Source of the DNA: Burkholderiales bacterium
Lineage (GTDB): Bacteria > Pseudomonadota > Gammaproteobacteria > Burkholderiales > Burkholderiaceae_E
NCBI GenBank assembly: GCA_003577305.1
Contig: QEVL01000025.1
Span: forward strand, 1-38,121
Direction: 5' to 3'
Length of the DNA stretch: 38,121 nt
Made by a program: the position numbers and the translations under genes. The notes below the pieces were generated by a model that was given only the letters and a program-made list of their open reading frames with translations, searched no databases and had not been told where the DNA came from. Shown in pieces: positions 1 to 10,632 of the stretch. Within the stretch, counting starts at the first letter, position 1; each line of letters opens with the position of its first letter.

Positions 1-1739
1 GGCATGCCGTACTCGCGGCAGACGATCGCCGCGTGGCTCATCACGCCGCCCACGTCGGTGATGCAGGCGCCGATCTTCGCGAAGGCCGGCGCCCACGACG
101 GCGACGTCGTCGGTGCGACCAGGATCTCCCCTTCCTGCAGTTCGCCGACCTCGCCCACCGTCCTGCACACCCGCGCCATGCCCTCGATCACGCCGGGGCT
201 GCCGGCAAAGCCCTTGAGCTCGGTGATGGTGTCCGGATCGGCAACCTCCTGCACCGAGGCCCAGTCGGCGAGCGACTTGTTGGTCACGCCCCAGAGCACG
301 ATCGTGAACGGCTCCTGGATCACCTCGGGCGCGACGCCGATCGCCGGCGGCGGGCTCCACTCCCGGAACTTCTGCATCACGCCCTTGCGCCAGGCGACCT
401 CCTTCGGCCAGGTCGCGGCGCCGCGCGGCGTGACACCGGTGGCCCATGCGGTGACGATGTCCCAGAGCGCCGACTTGATCTCGTCGCGCCGCAGCAACCA
501 GACGTCCTCGATGTCCTCGAGGATGCCGTGCTCCTTCATGATCGCGGCCACCTCGCGCATCTTGTTCCAGAACACCGAGTGGAACCAGTGCTCGACGTAG
601 AAGAGATGGTTCTCCACGTACGGGAACACCGTCTTGGCGCAGCCGAGCAGTTCGTCGAACTGCTTGCGGTCCTCGTCCTTCTCGATCAGGTCGCGGTACT
701 CGGCGGTGATGCGGTCGCGCTCGGCCCGCACCTTGTCGGTGGGCCGATCGATGTTGTGCCCCTTCTTCAGCTTCCCGATGTAGGTGGCGATTCCGGTGAG
801 CGGCACGTTCATCTGGTCGTTCCACGAGCGGTCGTAGTGGAACCATCCGGTGCCGGTGGAGATGTTGAACCAGGGCTCGCGCGACAGGTTCAGCGAAGTC
901 AGCCATTCGACGCCCTTCGGGAGCTTCTTCAGCGCAGCCTCGACCTCGGTCCACTCGGAGCTGAAGGTCACGACTTCGTCCACGCCGAGCTCGATCGCCC
1001 GGCGGGCCAGCTTCTTCAGTTCCTCGTCGGGCTGGTACATCATCACGTCGATGCCCGAGATCATCTGCGTGACGCGTTGGGTCGGAATGCTCGGGAACAG
1101 CTTCTGCACGAAGTCGAGGAAGAACACGTACGCCGCATACCCGAGGTTCAGGAACTCGAAGTGGTATTGCCAGCACTTCAGGCCCAGGTTGATCAGGTCG
1201 TCGTAGTTCTTGAGCAGGTGATAGCCGTTGGACTCGCCGATGGCGTCGGTGACCACCGAGATGTCTTCCATCTCGGGCAGGCCCGGGATCTTCAGCGCCT
1301 CGAGCTCGCGGATCGTGGCCTCCATCTTCACTTTCCACTTCGCCTCGAGCTCGTCCCAGTTCTTGTAGTAGAAGCCCGCGCGCTCCATGAAGTTGGGGGC
1401 ACGCCTGCCGATCTCCTCGGGATCCTTCACCGGCACCGGCGAGATGTAGACGTAGCCGTTGATCATCCGGTGGTCGACCCCGCGCACCGGCGGCACCATG
1501 AAGATGCGGTTGTTGAACTGCGACAGCGCGAGGTACCAGGCCTCGTCCCACATCGTGTCGAACGGATAGAGCGGCTCCGGATAGTGCAGCCCGTCGTAGA
1601 ACCAGAAGGTCTCCTTCTCGTACTGGTTGCGCACGGGGTCGTCGGTGACGAACTGGTACTGGTACGGATACATCCGCTCCCAGCCCTCGGTACCCGGAAT
1701 CGTTTTCGCCTTGACATCGTGCGGCACGGGAAATTTCAT
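1..1739 (-). CDS. ppsA: Phenylphosphate synthase alpha-like PEP-utilising protein (partial, C-terminus off window)
   Basis: Open from ATG at 1739 to the window edge (579 codons). AGGAG lies 6 nt before the ATG and decides the start. The last visible part is a PEP-synthase-type swivelling domain with the phosphohistidine motif GGVMSHAAI; its His is codon 569. Phenylphosphate synthase of Thauera aromatica is known to be phosphorylated on a conserved His which, as I recall, is also numbered 569. In that family this subunit passes a phosphoryl group from ATP (through a second subunit) to phenol, the first step of anaerobic phenol degradation in the cytoplasm. The N-terminal two thirds has no ATP-grasp look and is rich in Trp and Tyr. 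The divergent phenol-type sigma-54 activator and the promoter at 1824-1839 support an aromatic role. The exact substrate (phenol, cresol or other) is inference. The beta subunit would be expected just outside the window. Confidence 0.8.
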   Translation of the reverse strand, partial: MKFPVPHDVKAKTIPGTEGWERMYPYQYQFVTDDPVRNQYEKETFWFYDGLHYPEPLYPFDTMWDEAWYLALSQFNNRIFMVPPVRGVDHRMINGYVYISPVPVKDPEEIGRRAPNFMERAGFYYKNWDELEAKWKVKMEATIRELEALKIPGLPEMEDISVVTDAIGESNGYHLLKNYDDLINLGLKCWQYHFEFLNLGYAAYVFFLDFVQKLFPSIPTQRVTQMISGIDVMMYQPDEELKKLARRAIELGVDEVVTFSSEWTEVEAALKKLPKGVEWLTSLNLSREPWFNISTGTGWFHYDRSWNDQMNVPLTGIATYIGKLKKGHNIDRPTDKVRAERDRITAEYRDLIEKDEDRKQFDELLGCAKTVFPYVENHLFYVEHWFHSVFWNKMREVAAIMKEHGILEDIEDVWLLRRDEIKSALWDIVTAWATGVTPRGAATWPKEVAWRKGVMQKFREWSPPPAIGVAPEVIQEPFTIVLWGVTNKSLADWASVQEVADPDTITELKGFAGSPGVIEGMARVCRTVGEVGELQEGEILVAPTTSPSWAPAFAKIGACITDVGGVMSHAAIVCREYGM

Positions 1740-1823
1740 GTTCTCCTGCTCCCTGGTTTCGTGGATGCCCGCTCGGGGTGGCCGGACAGATGCGTCGCTG
1801 CCGGGACTCGATACCGGGATCGA

Positions 1824-1839
1824 TGCAATCACCGTGCCA
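1824..1839 (-). promoter_or_regulatory. Sigma-54 (-24/-12) promoter of the ppsA-like gene
   Basis: The minus strand reads TGGCACGGTGATTGCA, an exact fit to the sigma-54 consensus TGGCACG-N4-TTGCW. Transcription would begin near 1812, giving a leader of about 75 nt before the ATG at 1739. The activator gene next door encodes the GAYTGA motif that contacts sigma-54, so promoter and regulator match. Confidence 0.9.
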
Positions 1840-2001
1840 CCGCGGAATTGCGCGCAGCAGCAACGCACTCCCCGCGGGCAGGCGCGATCGCGCCGTGCAG
1901 CGCCACTGGCCGGTTCCGGCGCGCATTGATGCACCTGCACAACCCGGCGTCTGCCGGAAGCCGCGGGGCGGCGCACCGCAGGCGCTCGGCCCGGTCGACC
2001 G

Positions 2002-2058
2002 TTGATCGTTTGGTCAGTTCCGCAGCGCCACGCGCCGGCGGTTTGATCATTTGATGAA
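2002..2058. promoter_or_regulatory. Paired upstream activator sites for the DmpR/XylR-type regulator
   Basis: TTGATCATTTGATGAA (2043-2058) and TTGATCGTTTGGTCAG (2002-2017) both resemble the TTGATCAATTGATCAA-like palindromes bound by XylR/DmpR proteins. Their centres are 41 bp apart, close to four helical turns, and lie about 195 and 240 bp upstream of the predicted start at 1812. The first copy is the better palindrome. The match is by eye. Confidence 0.7.
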
Positions 2059-2108
2059 GCGTCGCGGCGCGCGGCGCAGGCGGGCGCGCGCGCGGCGAAT
2101 CCGATAGG

Positions 2109-2122
2109 TTGACCTCGATCAA
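2109..2122 (+). promoter_or_regulatory. FNR/Anr-type box upstream of the sigma-54 activator gene
   Basis: TTGACCTCGATCAA matches the FNR consensus TTGAT-N4-ATCAA at nine of ten fixed positions. Its centre is about 69 bp before the activator start codon. This would link activator expression to low oxygen, consistent with an anaerobic phenylphosphate pathway. No clear -10 hexamer is visible after it. Confidence 0.6.
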
Positions 2123-2144
2123 GGCGCCGGCAGGCACCGGCGCC
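2123..2144. other. Perfect hairpin abutting the FNR-type box
   Basis: GGCGCCGG and CCGGCGCC form a perfect 8-bp stem around the 6-nt loop CAGGCA. It starts at the base after the FNR-type box and ends 40 bp before the activator ATG, so it may lie in the activator mRNA leader. There is no T-run, so it is not a standard terminator. Confidence 0.5.
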
Positions 2145-2184
2145 TAGAAGTGATGCTTCCCCTTCACCGGCCGGAAGCACGGCG

Positions 2185-3980
<1,796 letters not shown>

Positions 3981-3984
<4 letters not shown>

Positions 3985-4445
3985 CGGGCCCGGTGCGCGA
4001 ACGGGTGCTCGCGTACCTGCGCGCGCATCACGTGATGACGCTCGCCACGCAGGGTTCGGCCGGACCCTGGGCAGCCGCGGTGTTCTACGCGAGCGAAGGC
4101 CTCACGCTGTACTTCCTGTCGGCGCCATCGACGCGGCACGCCACCGAACTGGCTGCACACGCGCGCGTCGCGGCGACGATCCAGGACGACTGCGCCGACT
4201 GGGCCGCGATCAGGGGCATCCAGCTCGAGGGCGAAGCCCGCGAAGTGCGCGGCACGCAAGCCGAGCGCGCGCGCACGATCTACGGCGCGAAGTTCCCGGC
4301 GCTCGGCAGCCCCGAGCGTGCGCCGGCGCCGATCGCCGCAGCCTTTGCGAAGATCCGCTGGTACCGGATCGTCCCCGATCGCCTCTACTTCGTCGACAAC
4401 TCGCTGGGCTTCGGGCATCGCGATCAGCTGATTCCGGTCGGCTGA
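3981..4445 (+). CDS. PNPOx-like flavin-binding split-barrel protein (YhbP-like)
   Basis: 154 aa. The start ATG overlaps the activator stop in ATGA, implying translational coupling. The pattern (VLAYLRAHHVMTLATQG near the N-terminus, then AAAVFYASEGLTLYFLS and a late WYRIVPDRLYFVDNS) is that of small pyridoxamine-phosphate-oxidase-fold proteins, which bind FMN or a related cofactor and are often of unknown substrate. No membrane segment. Its coupling to an aromatic-sensing activator suggests a linked role, but I cannot say what it reduces or binds. Confidence 0.75.
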
Positions 4446-4521
4446 ACCCGAAGTCCGTGCCCACGCCGCGCGACCCCGTGCGCGCGTGCGACAATGCGGG
4501 CACGCGAGGAGGCCGAACCCC

Positions 4522-4950
4522 ATGAAGACCAGCGCGCGCAACCAGTTCGTCGGCAAGGTCGTCGCGGTCAGGCGCGGCGCGGTCAACGACGAGATCGAAC
4601 TCGCGATCGCGGGCGGCGAGCGCATCGTCGCCACGGTCACCCGCGAGAGCACCGAGAGCCTGGGCCTGGCGCCGGGGCGCGAGGCTTTCGCCCTGGTGAA
4701 AGCCTCGTCGGTGATCCTGATGGTCGATGGCGATACGGCGCGCTTGTCCGCCCGCAACCGGCTGGCCGGCGAGGTCGCGCGCGTCGAGCCCGGCGCGGTC
4801 AACGCCGAGGTTCTGGTCGATCTGCCGGGCGGCGGCTCGGTGGCCGCGATCGTCACGATCGAGAGCGCGCGGAAGCTCGACCTGAAGCCCGGCAGACCGG
4901 TGACCGCGCTGTTCAAGGCGTCCAGCGTCATCGTCGGCACGGCCGACTGA
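4522..4950 (+). CDS. Molbindin-like protein with two Mop/TOBE domains
   Basis: 142 aa. AGGAGG 10 nt before the ATG at 4522 selects this start over an in-frame upstream ATG at 4486. The protein is a tandem repeat: residues about 4-68 and 75-140 each begin SARN..-G-V..V..GAVN-E and end FKASSVI or VKASSVI. That is the molybdate-binding Mop fold, which stores or buffers molybdate (or tungstate) in the cytoplasm. Several anaerobic aromatic enzymes, such as 4-hydroxybenzoyl-CoA reductase, need molybdenum, so the neighbourhood fits, but this link is inference. Confidence 0.88.
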   Translation: MKTSARNQFVGKVVAVRRGAVNDEIELAIAGGERIVATVTRESTESLGLAPGREAFALVKASSVILMVDGDTARLSARNRLAGEVARVEPGAVNAEVLVDLPGGGSVAAIVTIESARKLDLKPGRPVTALFKASSVIVGTAD

Positions 4951-5020
4951 GCCCCGGGACGAACCGTCTCGCGATGCCCACCACGCCGCTCGCCCGAGCC
5001 GCGACGACCCCGCGCGCCCG

Positions 5021-7567
5021 ATGCCGGGTCTGACGACGGCCCGCAGCGGCCTGACGCCTGCACAGGCGGCCGAACGGCTGCGAACCGAAGGGCCCAACGA
5101 ACTTCCGCGCACCGGCGTGCGCAGCCTCGGGCGGATCGTGGTCGACGTCGTGCGCGAGCCGATGTTCGGTCTGCTGCTCGCAGCCGGCGCGATCTACCTG
5201 CTGCTCGGCGACCTCGCCGAGGCACTGGTGCTGATGGCGTTCGCGTCGATCTCGGTGGCGATCGCGGTGGTGCAGGAGAACCGCAGCGAGCGCGTGCTCG
5301 AGGCGCTACGCGACCTGACCAGTCCGCGCGCGCTGGTGATCCGTGCGGGCCAGAGACTGCGCATTCCGGGCCGCGAGGTGGTGCGCGGCGACCTGATCGT
5401 GCTCGGCGAAGGCGACCGCGTGGCCGCGGACGCCACGCTGCTCGATTGCGCCGACCTGATGGTCGACGAATCCCTGCTCACCGGCGAATCGGTTCCGGTG
5501 CGCAAGACGGCCGCGGCGCAAGCGCCGCCGGCCGCTGCCGCGGACCGTTTCGCGCCCGGCGGCGACGACCTGCCGGCGGTGTTCGCCGGCACGCTGGTGG
5601 TACGCGGCCAGGGCACGGCACGCGTCGATGCCACCGGCGCGCGCAGCCGCATCGGACAGATAGGTCAGACCTTGAGCGAAATCGCCAGCGCCACGCCGCG
5701 CCTGACGCGACAGACGCGCGGCATCGTGCGCGCGGTCGCCGTGGCCGGCCTGGCGTGCTCGGCGCTCGCGGTGCTGCTCTTCGGCTGGCTGCGCGGTTCG
5801 TGGCTCGACGCGCTGCTCGCCGGCATCGCACTGGGCATGTCGATGCTGCCCGAGGAGTTCCCTCTGGTACTCACCGTGTTCATGGTGATGGGGGCCTGGC
5901 GGCTGTCGAAGGCACGCGTGCTCACGCGGCGCGCCGCGGCGATCGAGACGCTGGGCGCAGCCACCGTGCTGTGCACCGACAAGACCGGCACGCTCACCGA
6001 GAACCGGATGACGATTGCCGAACTGCGCACGCCCGGGGCGCGGCTGCGCCTGGCCGACGCCGGGCGTGCACCGTGGCCCGCGCCGATGCAGCGGCTGCTT
6101 CGCGCAGGCACGCTTGCGAGCGCGCCCGAGCCTTTCGACCCGATGGAGAAGGCGTTTCACGCGCTGCAGGCGAAGAACGGCGCCGCCGCCCCGCCGATGC
6201 AGCTCGCGCACGCCTGGCCGCTGCGCCCCGAACTGCTCGCGGTCACCCACGCCTGGCAGGCGGCCGGAGACAACGGCTGGCAGGTCGCTGCCAAAGGCTC
6301 GCCGGAAGCGGTTGCCGGCCTTTGCAGGCTCGATGCCGAGGCCGTCGCCGCGTTGCGCCGGCAGGTCGACGAGATGGCCGCCGAGGGGCTGCGCGTGCTC
6401 GGCGTGGCCGAGGCGCGCCACGACGCACCGCGGCTGCCCGAGTCGCCGCAAGGCTTCAGGTTCGAGTTCCTGGGCCTGGTCGGACTGGAAGACCCGGTGC
6501 GCGCCAGCGTGCCCGAGGCGGTGCGCGAGTGCCGGGAAGCCGGCATCCGCGTGGTGATGATCACCGGCGACTATCCGCAGACCGCGCGCGCGATCGCCGC
6601 GCGCGCCGGCATCGAGGATGGCGCGGTGCTCACCGGCGACGAGATGCGGCAAATGAATCCTACCGCGCTTCGCGAGGCGGTGCGCCGCAGCTCGGTGTTC
6701 GCGCGCGTCATGCCGGATCAGAAGCTGCAACTGGTGCAGGCGCTGTCGGCCGGCGGCGAAGTGGTGGCGATGACCGGCGACGGCGTCAACGACGCGCCGG
6801 CGCTGAAGGCCGCCGACATCGGCATCGCGATGGGCAGCCGCGGCACCGACGTGGCGCGCGAGGCCTCGTCGCTGGTGCTGCTCGACGACGACTTCGGCTC
6901 GATCGTGCGCACCGTGCGGCTGGGGCGGCGCATCTACGACAACCTGCGCAAGGCGATGACCTACATCCTGGCGATCCACGTGCCGATCGCCGGCATGGCG
7001 CTGCTGCCGCTGGTCACCGGCCTGCCGATCGTCTTCTGGCCGGTGCACATCGCATTCCTCGAGATGGTGATCGACCCGGTCTGCTCGATCGTCTTCGAGG
7101 CCGAGCGCGAAGAGGCCAACGTGATGCGGCGGCCCCCGCGCCGGCCCGACAGCCAGATCCTCTCGGGCAGCGTGATCGCGTGGAGCCTGCTGCAGGGGCT
7201 GCTGGCGTTCGCGCTGGTCGCAGCCACCTACCTGGGCGCTGCACGCGCCGGCGCCTCCGACGCCGAGGTGCGCACCATTGCCTTCGTGGCGCTGGTGCTC
7301 GCGAACCTGGCGCTGATCCTGGTGAATCGCTCGTGGAGCGTGCACCCGATCCGCCAGCTCACGCGACCGAACCGGGCGCTGCTGTGGGTCGTCGCGGTTG
7401 CGGGCGGCCTGATCGTGCTTGCCCTGACCTGGCCGCCCGCCACTGTCCTCTTCCGGTTCGGCGAGTTCCACTGGCACGACCTTGCACTGGCCGCGGCGGC
7501 CGCGCTGATGCTCGCGGTCGTGCTCGACCTCTTCAAGCTCGTCTGGCGCAGGCGGCTGGCGGGATAG
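5021..7567 (+). CDS. P-type cation-transporting ATPase (P2-like)
   Basis: 848 aa. Order of motifs: N-terminal cation-ATPase domain (LTPAQAAERLRTEGPNELP), membrane helices near 40-65 and 70-85, TGES at 154-157, PEEFP at 277-281 in the fourth membrane helix (in place of the PEGLP of calcium pumps), the phosphorylated Asp in DKTGT at 320-324, MTGDGVNDAP in the P domain, and a C-terminal helical bundle. It moves a cation across the inner membrane using ATP. The ion is not clear: PEEFP is a variant I know from bacterial P2-like pumps of undefined specificity. The ATG has no strong ribosome binding site. The gene converges with the small genes at 7570. Confidence 0.92.
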   Translation: MPGLTTARSGLTPAQAAERLRTEGPNELPRTGVRSLGRIVVDVVREPMFGLLLAAGAIYLLLGDLAEALVLMAFASISVAIAVVQENRSERVLEALRDLTSPRALVIRAGQRLRIPGREVVRGDLIVLGEGDRVAADATLLDCADLMVDESLLTGESVPVRKTAAAQAPPAAAADRFAPGGDDLPAVFAGTLVVRGQGTARVDATGARSRIGQIGQTLSEIASATPRLTRQTRGIVRAVAVAGLACSALAVLLFGWLRGSWLDALLAGIALGMSMLPEEFPLVLTVFMVMGAWRLSKARVLTRRAAAIETLGAATVLCTDKTGTLTENRMTIAELRTPGARLRLADAGRAPWPAPMQRLLRAGTLASAPEPFDPMEKAFHALQAKNGAAAPPMQLAHAWPLRPELLAVTHAWQAAGDNGWQVAAKGSPEAVAGLCRLDAEAVAALRRQVDEMAAEGLRVLGVAEARHDAPRLPESPQGFRFEFLGLVGLEDPVRASVPEAVRECREAGIRVVMITGDYPQTARAIAARAGIEDGAVLTGDEMRQMNPTALREAVRRSSVFARVMPDQKLQLVQALSAGGEVVAMTGDGVNDAPALKAADIGIAMGSRGTDVAREASSLVLLDDDFGSIVRTVRLGRRIYDNLRKAMTYILAIHVPIAGMALLPLVTGLPIVFWPVHIAFLEMVIDPVCSIVFEAEREEANVMRRPPRRPDSQILSGSVIAWSLLQGLLAFALVAATYLGAARAGASDAEVRTIAFVALVLANLALILVNRSWSVHPIRQLTRPNRALLWVVAVAGGLIVLALTWPPATVLFRFGEFHWHDLALAAAAALMLAVVLDLFKLVWRRRLAG

Positions 7568-7569
7568 GG

Positions 7570-7740
7570 TCAGGGGCGCGGTGCCCAGGCGAGTGCGAAC
7601 TCGCCGCGCGCGTGCTGCAACTCGAGCCAGGTGACGCTCGCCTCGCGGTGATGCGGGGCGCAGTGGAACACGCGCCGATGTACCGATTCCAGATAGGCGA
7701 TCCGCGCCCCGTAATAGAGGATCCGCAGCCAGCGAATCAC
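7570..7740 (-). CDS. Small hypothetical protein, GTG start coupled to the upstream gene
   Basis: 56 aa beginning VIRWLRILYYGARIAYLESVH. The GTG at 7740 overlaps the TGA of the preceding gene in GTGA, which is the main reason to believe it is translated. The first 25 residues are hydrophobic and aromatic and could be a short amphipathic or membrane helix; the rest includes HCAPHH. I do not recognise a family. It ends 2 bp from the stop of the convergent ATPase gene. Confidence 0.55.
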   Translation of the reverse strand: MIRWLRILYYGARIAYLESVHRRVFHCAPHHREASVTWLELQHARGEFALAWAPRP

Positions 7741-7925
7741 GACTGCCTCTCGTGGGCGTCGCTCTGGAACCCGAACTGGATCAGCGCGTCGTCGAACCAG
7801 ACCCGTGCCTGCGGCGATTGCTCGGCGACCACCAGCATGTAGGCGAATGCGGACTCGTATTCGCCGAAACTGAACTGGCCGCCCGAGCCATCGGCGTATT
7901 TCCATGTGACGGTGTGGGTGCTCAT
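7737..7925 (-). CDS. Small hypothetical protein
   Basis: 62 aa, MSTHTVTWKYADGSG start, with GGAAGG 3 nt before the ATG. It appears compact and soluble, with a beta-rich N-terminus and a helical centre (EYESAFAYMLVVAEQS). I do not recognise the family. It is followed with a 4-nt overlap by the 56-aa gene, so the two probably work together, and it may be the tail of the operon containing the MCE genes 135 bp upstream. Confidence 0.65.
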   Translation of the reverse strand: MSTHTVTWKYADGSGGQFSFGEYESAFAYMLVVAEQSPQARVWFDDALIQFGFQSDAHERQS

Positions 7926-8059
7926 GATCCTTCCCCGGATGCGCCATTGTTCGGCGCCGAGCGGCGCCATCCGAGGAAATCGTTCACCGTCGCGCCCGAT
8001 GAACGGCAACCGCCCGCCGCCAGGCGGCCCGATCGTGACGGAATCCGCGGCCGGGTGCT

Positions 8060-8794
8060 TCAGGGTTTCGCGACCGCCTCGAGCGACAGTTCGATCCTGC
8101 GGCGAATCGCTTCGGCGGCCCGCACGTCGCCGGCGGCCTGGGCACGCTTCTCCTGCACGCCCAGCCAGGCGACGAGCGGACGGCGCCACCCCTGGGCCGA
8201 CGCCGTGTCCACCGCCTGTGCGATACCGGCGGGCGCAATGCGCCCGGCGCGAAACAGCGCCCCGGCCGCGACGAGGCGCGACAGCGGATCGTCGATCGCG
8301 GCGAGCGCGGCGCCTTGCGCCTGCGCCGCAGCCGTGGCGGACGGCGTCGATCCCTTCCCGAGCGGCTCCGCCGCTGCCCCCTGCAGTGCCACGACTGCCC
8401 GATGCCAGGGTGGCAGCAACGCGACGTCGAGCCCCTGCCATTGGCCGGCGAGATAGGCCGCGTAGGCGCGCGCGCCCGCACCGGCGTCCTGCGCCAACGG
8501 CCGGAAGCCCGGGCAGTCGTCGAATTCGAGGCTCGCGACCTGCAGCGCGCAGCGACTGAGCTCGGCGTGCGCGACGAGTTGCGCGTCGCCGGTGCTCGCC
8601 AGTGCGCTGCGCGCCCGCGCGAACTCCTGCGTGGCCACGAGCGCCTGGCCGCGCAGCCAGGCGGACTCGAACGCGCGCAGCGCACCGCGTGCATCGAGCC
8701 GCCACTGCGGCGGCGCGGGCCCGCCCGCGCAGGCGGCCAGCACCGCGGCGACCAGCAGCGCAGCAAGCACGAGCGATGCGTTTCGCACCGTCAC
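8060..8794 (-). CDS. Predicted lipoprotein downstream of the MCE protein
   Basis: 244 aa from GTG at 8794, which overlaps the MCE gene stop in GTGA. A signal peptide ends in the lipobox LAAC with Cys22, so it should be lipidated and anchored in the outer (or inner) membrane. The mature part is Ala-rich and alpha-helical with a repeat-like feel, and has two cysteines (SRCALQ, FDDCPG). MCE systems often include a lipoprotein; this one does not obviously match the ABC-type transport auxiliary lipoprotein family, so its role there rests on position only. Confidence 0.7.
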   Translation of the reverse strand: MTVRNASLVLAALLVAAVLAACAGGPAPPQWRLDARGALRAFESAWLRGQALVATQEFARARSALASTGDAQLVAHAELSRCALQVASLEFDDCPGFRPLAQDAGAGARAYAAYLAGQWQGLDVALLPPWHRAVVALQGAAAEPLGKGSTPSATAAAQAQGAALAAIDDPLSRLVAAGALFRAGRIAPAGIAQAVDTASAQGWRRPLVAWLGVQEKRAQAAGDVRAAEAIRRRIELSLEAVAKP

Positions 8795-9792
8795 GGCAGC
8801 CTCAGCTCGGTGTCGCGGCTGAACGGCCACTTGCGATTGATCTCGTCGATCAGCTGCCCGGCCTTGCGCAGGCTCGACTCGATCTCGGTGCGCAGCGCCT
8901 GCAGGTCGGCAGTTGCGGCGCGCGTGTCGCCGGCGATCGCCTGCGCATCGGCGAGCAGCGCATCGAGCCGGGCGAGACTCTGTCGCGCGTCGTCCAGCAT
9001 CGCATTGACCTGCTGCACCGCCCGCTGCGTGTCGTCGAGCACGCCCCCGTCGCCCAGCACGGCCCGCTCTGCCGTGGCGAGCGTGCCCTCGAGCCTGCTG
9101 CCCAGGCCGTCGAGGCGACGCGCCAGCGCGTCGACCGAGGCGAGCACTTCGTTCGTACGCCCGATCGCCTCGATCACTTTCTTCGCTTCTTCCTCGCTGC
9201 CGAGCAGCGCGGTGAGCATCCCGTAGCGCCCGGCCATCCGGTCGGTGAGCGTGCGCAGGCCCTGCAGGCCCCGGTTCACGTCGGAGTCGTCCGTCGTCAT
9301 CCGCTCGACGTTCTCGACCAGCCGCTTCACGCTCGCCACCAGCGCCGGCAACTCGTCGGTGGTGTCGCCGCGCAGCACCGCCCGAACCGCGCCGTCGGGC
9401 AGCGGATCGTCGCCGAGGTCGCCGGTGAACGCACGCAGCCGCGCCCCGCCAACCAGCCCGCGCTCGAGAGTGAACACGCTGGAACTGCGCAGCCACTGCG
9501 CGGACGAACGCGGCACGTCGATCTCGATGCGCGCCTGACCGGTGCGCGCCAGCTCGATGCGCTGCACGCGACCCACCGGGAAACCGGAGAAGGTCAGGTC
9601 CGAGCCGACCGACACACCCTCGGCGTTGTCGGCCATCAGCACCAGGCGCTGGGTCTCCTCGAAGGTGCCGCGCGCATAGAGCACGTAGCCCAGGAACGCC
9701 ACCAGCAGCGCGATCGTGAACGCCAGCAGCAGCGTCGCCTTCACGCCGACGTTGGGCACCGGCTCTGCATCGTGCGGCTGGTCTTCGGTCAT
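8791..9792 (-). CDS. mlaD: MCE-domain substrate-binding protein (MlaD-like)
   Basis: 333 aa from ATG at 9792; in-frame ATGs at 9807 and 9819 overlap the permease gene and cannot be excluded, since no start has a good ribosome binding site. One membrane helix at about 17-40, an MCE domain at about 45-120 (NAEGVSVGSDLTFSGFPVGRV), then a long coiled-coil region to the end. MCE proteins form hexameric rings that pass phospholipids or other lipids between inner and outer membrane in complex with MlaE and an MlaF ATPase. The C-terminal coil suggests a needle-like extension rather than a short MlaD. Confidence 0.88.
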   Translation of the reverse strand: MTEDQPHDAEPVPNVGVKATLLLAFTIALLVAFLGYVLYARGTFEETQRLVLMADNAEGVSVGSDLTFSGFPVGRVQRIELARTGQARIEIDVPRSSAQWLRSSSVFTLERGLVGGARLRAFTGDLGDDPLPDGAVRAVLRGDTTDELPALVASVKRLVENVERMTTDDSDVNRGLQGLRTLTDRMAGRYGMLTALLGSEEEAKKVIEAIGRTNEVLASVDALARRLDGLGSRLEGTLATAERAVLGDGGVLDDTQRAVQQVNAMLDDARQSLARLDALLADAQAIAGDTRAATADLQALRTEIESSLRKAGQLIDEINRKWPFSRDTELRLP

Positions 9793-9799
9793 GGCGCGT

Positions 9800-10606
9800 T
9801 CAGGCATAGGTGACCGCAAGAAAGACGAGTTCGATCAGCACGAGCGCAGCCCCCAGCCGCACCATGGCGCGGCGCACCGCGTGCGGCACCTGGGCGCGAT
9901 CGCGGCCGATGCCGAGCGCGGCGGTGATCGGGATCGCCCCGACCGCCAGGCCGAACAGGATCGTCCTGATCAGGAAGCCCGCCACGATCAGCGGATCGAA
10001 CACGTGTCCGGTGATGCGCACGAACGAGCCCACCGCCCACGGCGACAAGCCGTAGAGCTCGAGGTAGGCGAGCGCCAGTGTGACCACGCCGTTCGACAGA
10101 GCGAGCAGCATCACCGCGACCAGGCTGCCGAGTGCGCGCGGCACCAGTTCGGCCGGGAGCGGATCGCGCCCCGCGCGCGCCAGCCGCTCGAACCCGCCGT
10201 CGGCGTGCATCAGCGCCACTTCGGCGGCAGTCGTCGCGCCCGAGCGCAGTCCGACGAACAGCGCCGCGAACAGCGGGATCAGTTCGAGCGCGAGCACGCG
10301 CACCGTGAGTTCGAGCGCGTAGTGCGCGAGCCCGTAGGCCTGTGCCGTCCCGATCACGATGCGCACCAGCACGAAGCCGAGCACGGCGAAGGCGAGCGTG
10401 AAGCCCGGCAGCGGCAGCCAGGCCGAAAAATGCAGCTGTCGCGCGGCAAGCAGGCGCGCATCGCGCGTCCAGGCCGACGGCGAGAGCGCGGTGACGACCA
10501 CTACTGCGGCAAACCGGATCGCGCGCAACCGCCCCGCCAGGGCGCCGGAAAGCCCCGCGCCCCGCGTGCCGGCCCCGCGAAGCACCGTGTGGCGAGCCTG
10601 CGACAT
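9800..10606 (-). CDS. mlaE: MlaE-like ABC permease for the MCE system
   Basis: 268 aa. Five or so hydrophobic helices and the MlaE signature region (LIPLFAALFVGLRSGATTAAEVALM, split here as LIPLFAALFVGLRSG then ATTAAEVALM). It is the inner-membrane permease that holds the MCE ring. It starts 26 bp after the stop of the upstream ATPase gene; TATCAT on the minus strand at 10613-10618 could be a -10 element, so the MCE genes may have their own promoter. No MlaF-type ATPase lies beside it: the adjacent ATPase is of the NitT/TauT type. Confidence 0.85.
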   Translation of the reverse strand: MSQARHTVLRGAGTRGAGLSGALAGRLRAIRFAAVVVVTALSPSAWTRDARLLAARQLHFSAWLPLPGFTLAFAVLGFVLVRIVIGTAQAYGLAHYALELTVRVLALELIPLFAALFVGLRSGATTAAEVALMHADGGFERLARAGRDPLPAELVPRALGSLVAVMLLALSNGVVTLALAYLELYGLSPWAVGSFVRITGHVFDPLIVAGFLIRTILFGLAVGAIPITAALGIGRDRAQVPHAVRRAMVRLGAALVLIELVFLAVTYA

Positions 10607-10632
10607 GCGGCGATGATAGCGCGCCGCCCGCT

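Noticed and set aside
33..2054. 673-codon plus-strand reading frame at the left edge
   Set aside because: Arg/His/Asp-rich antisense shadow of the ppsA-like gene; it also runs through the promoter region and has no ribosome binding site.
4486..4521. Longer molbindin start at 4486
   Set aside because: The AGGAGG site is inside this extension and the Mop repeat begins right after the ATG at 4522.
5306..7477. 723-codon minus-strand frame opposite the P-type ATPase
   Set aside because: His/Arg/Gln-rich composition typical of high-GC antisense frames; the ATPase motifs are on the other strand.
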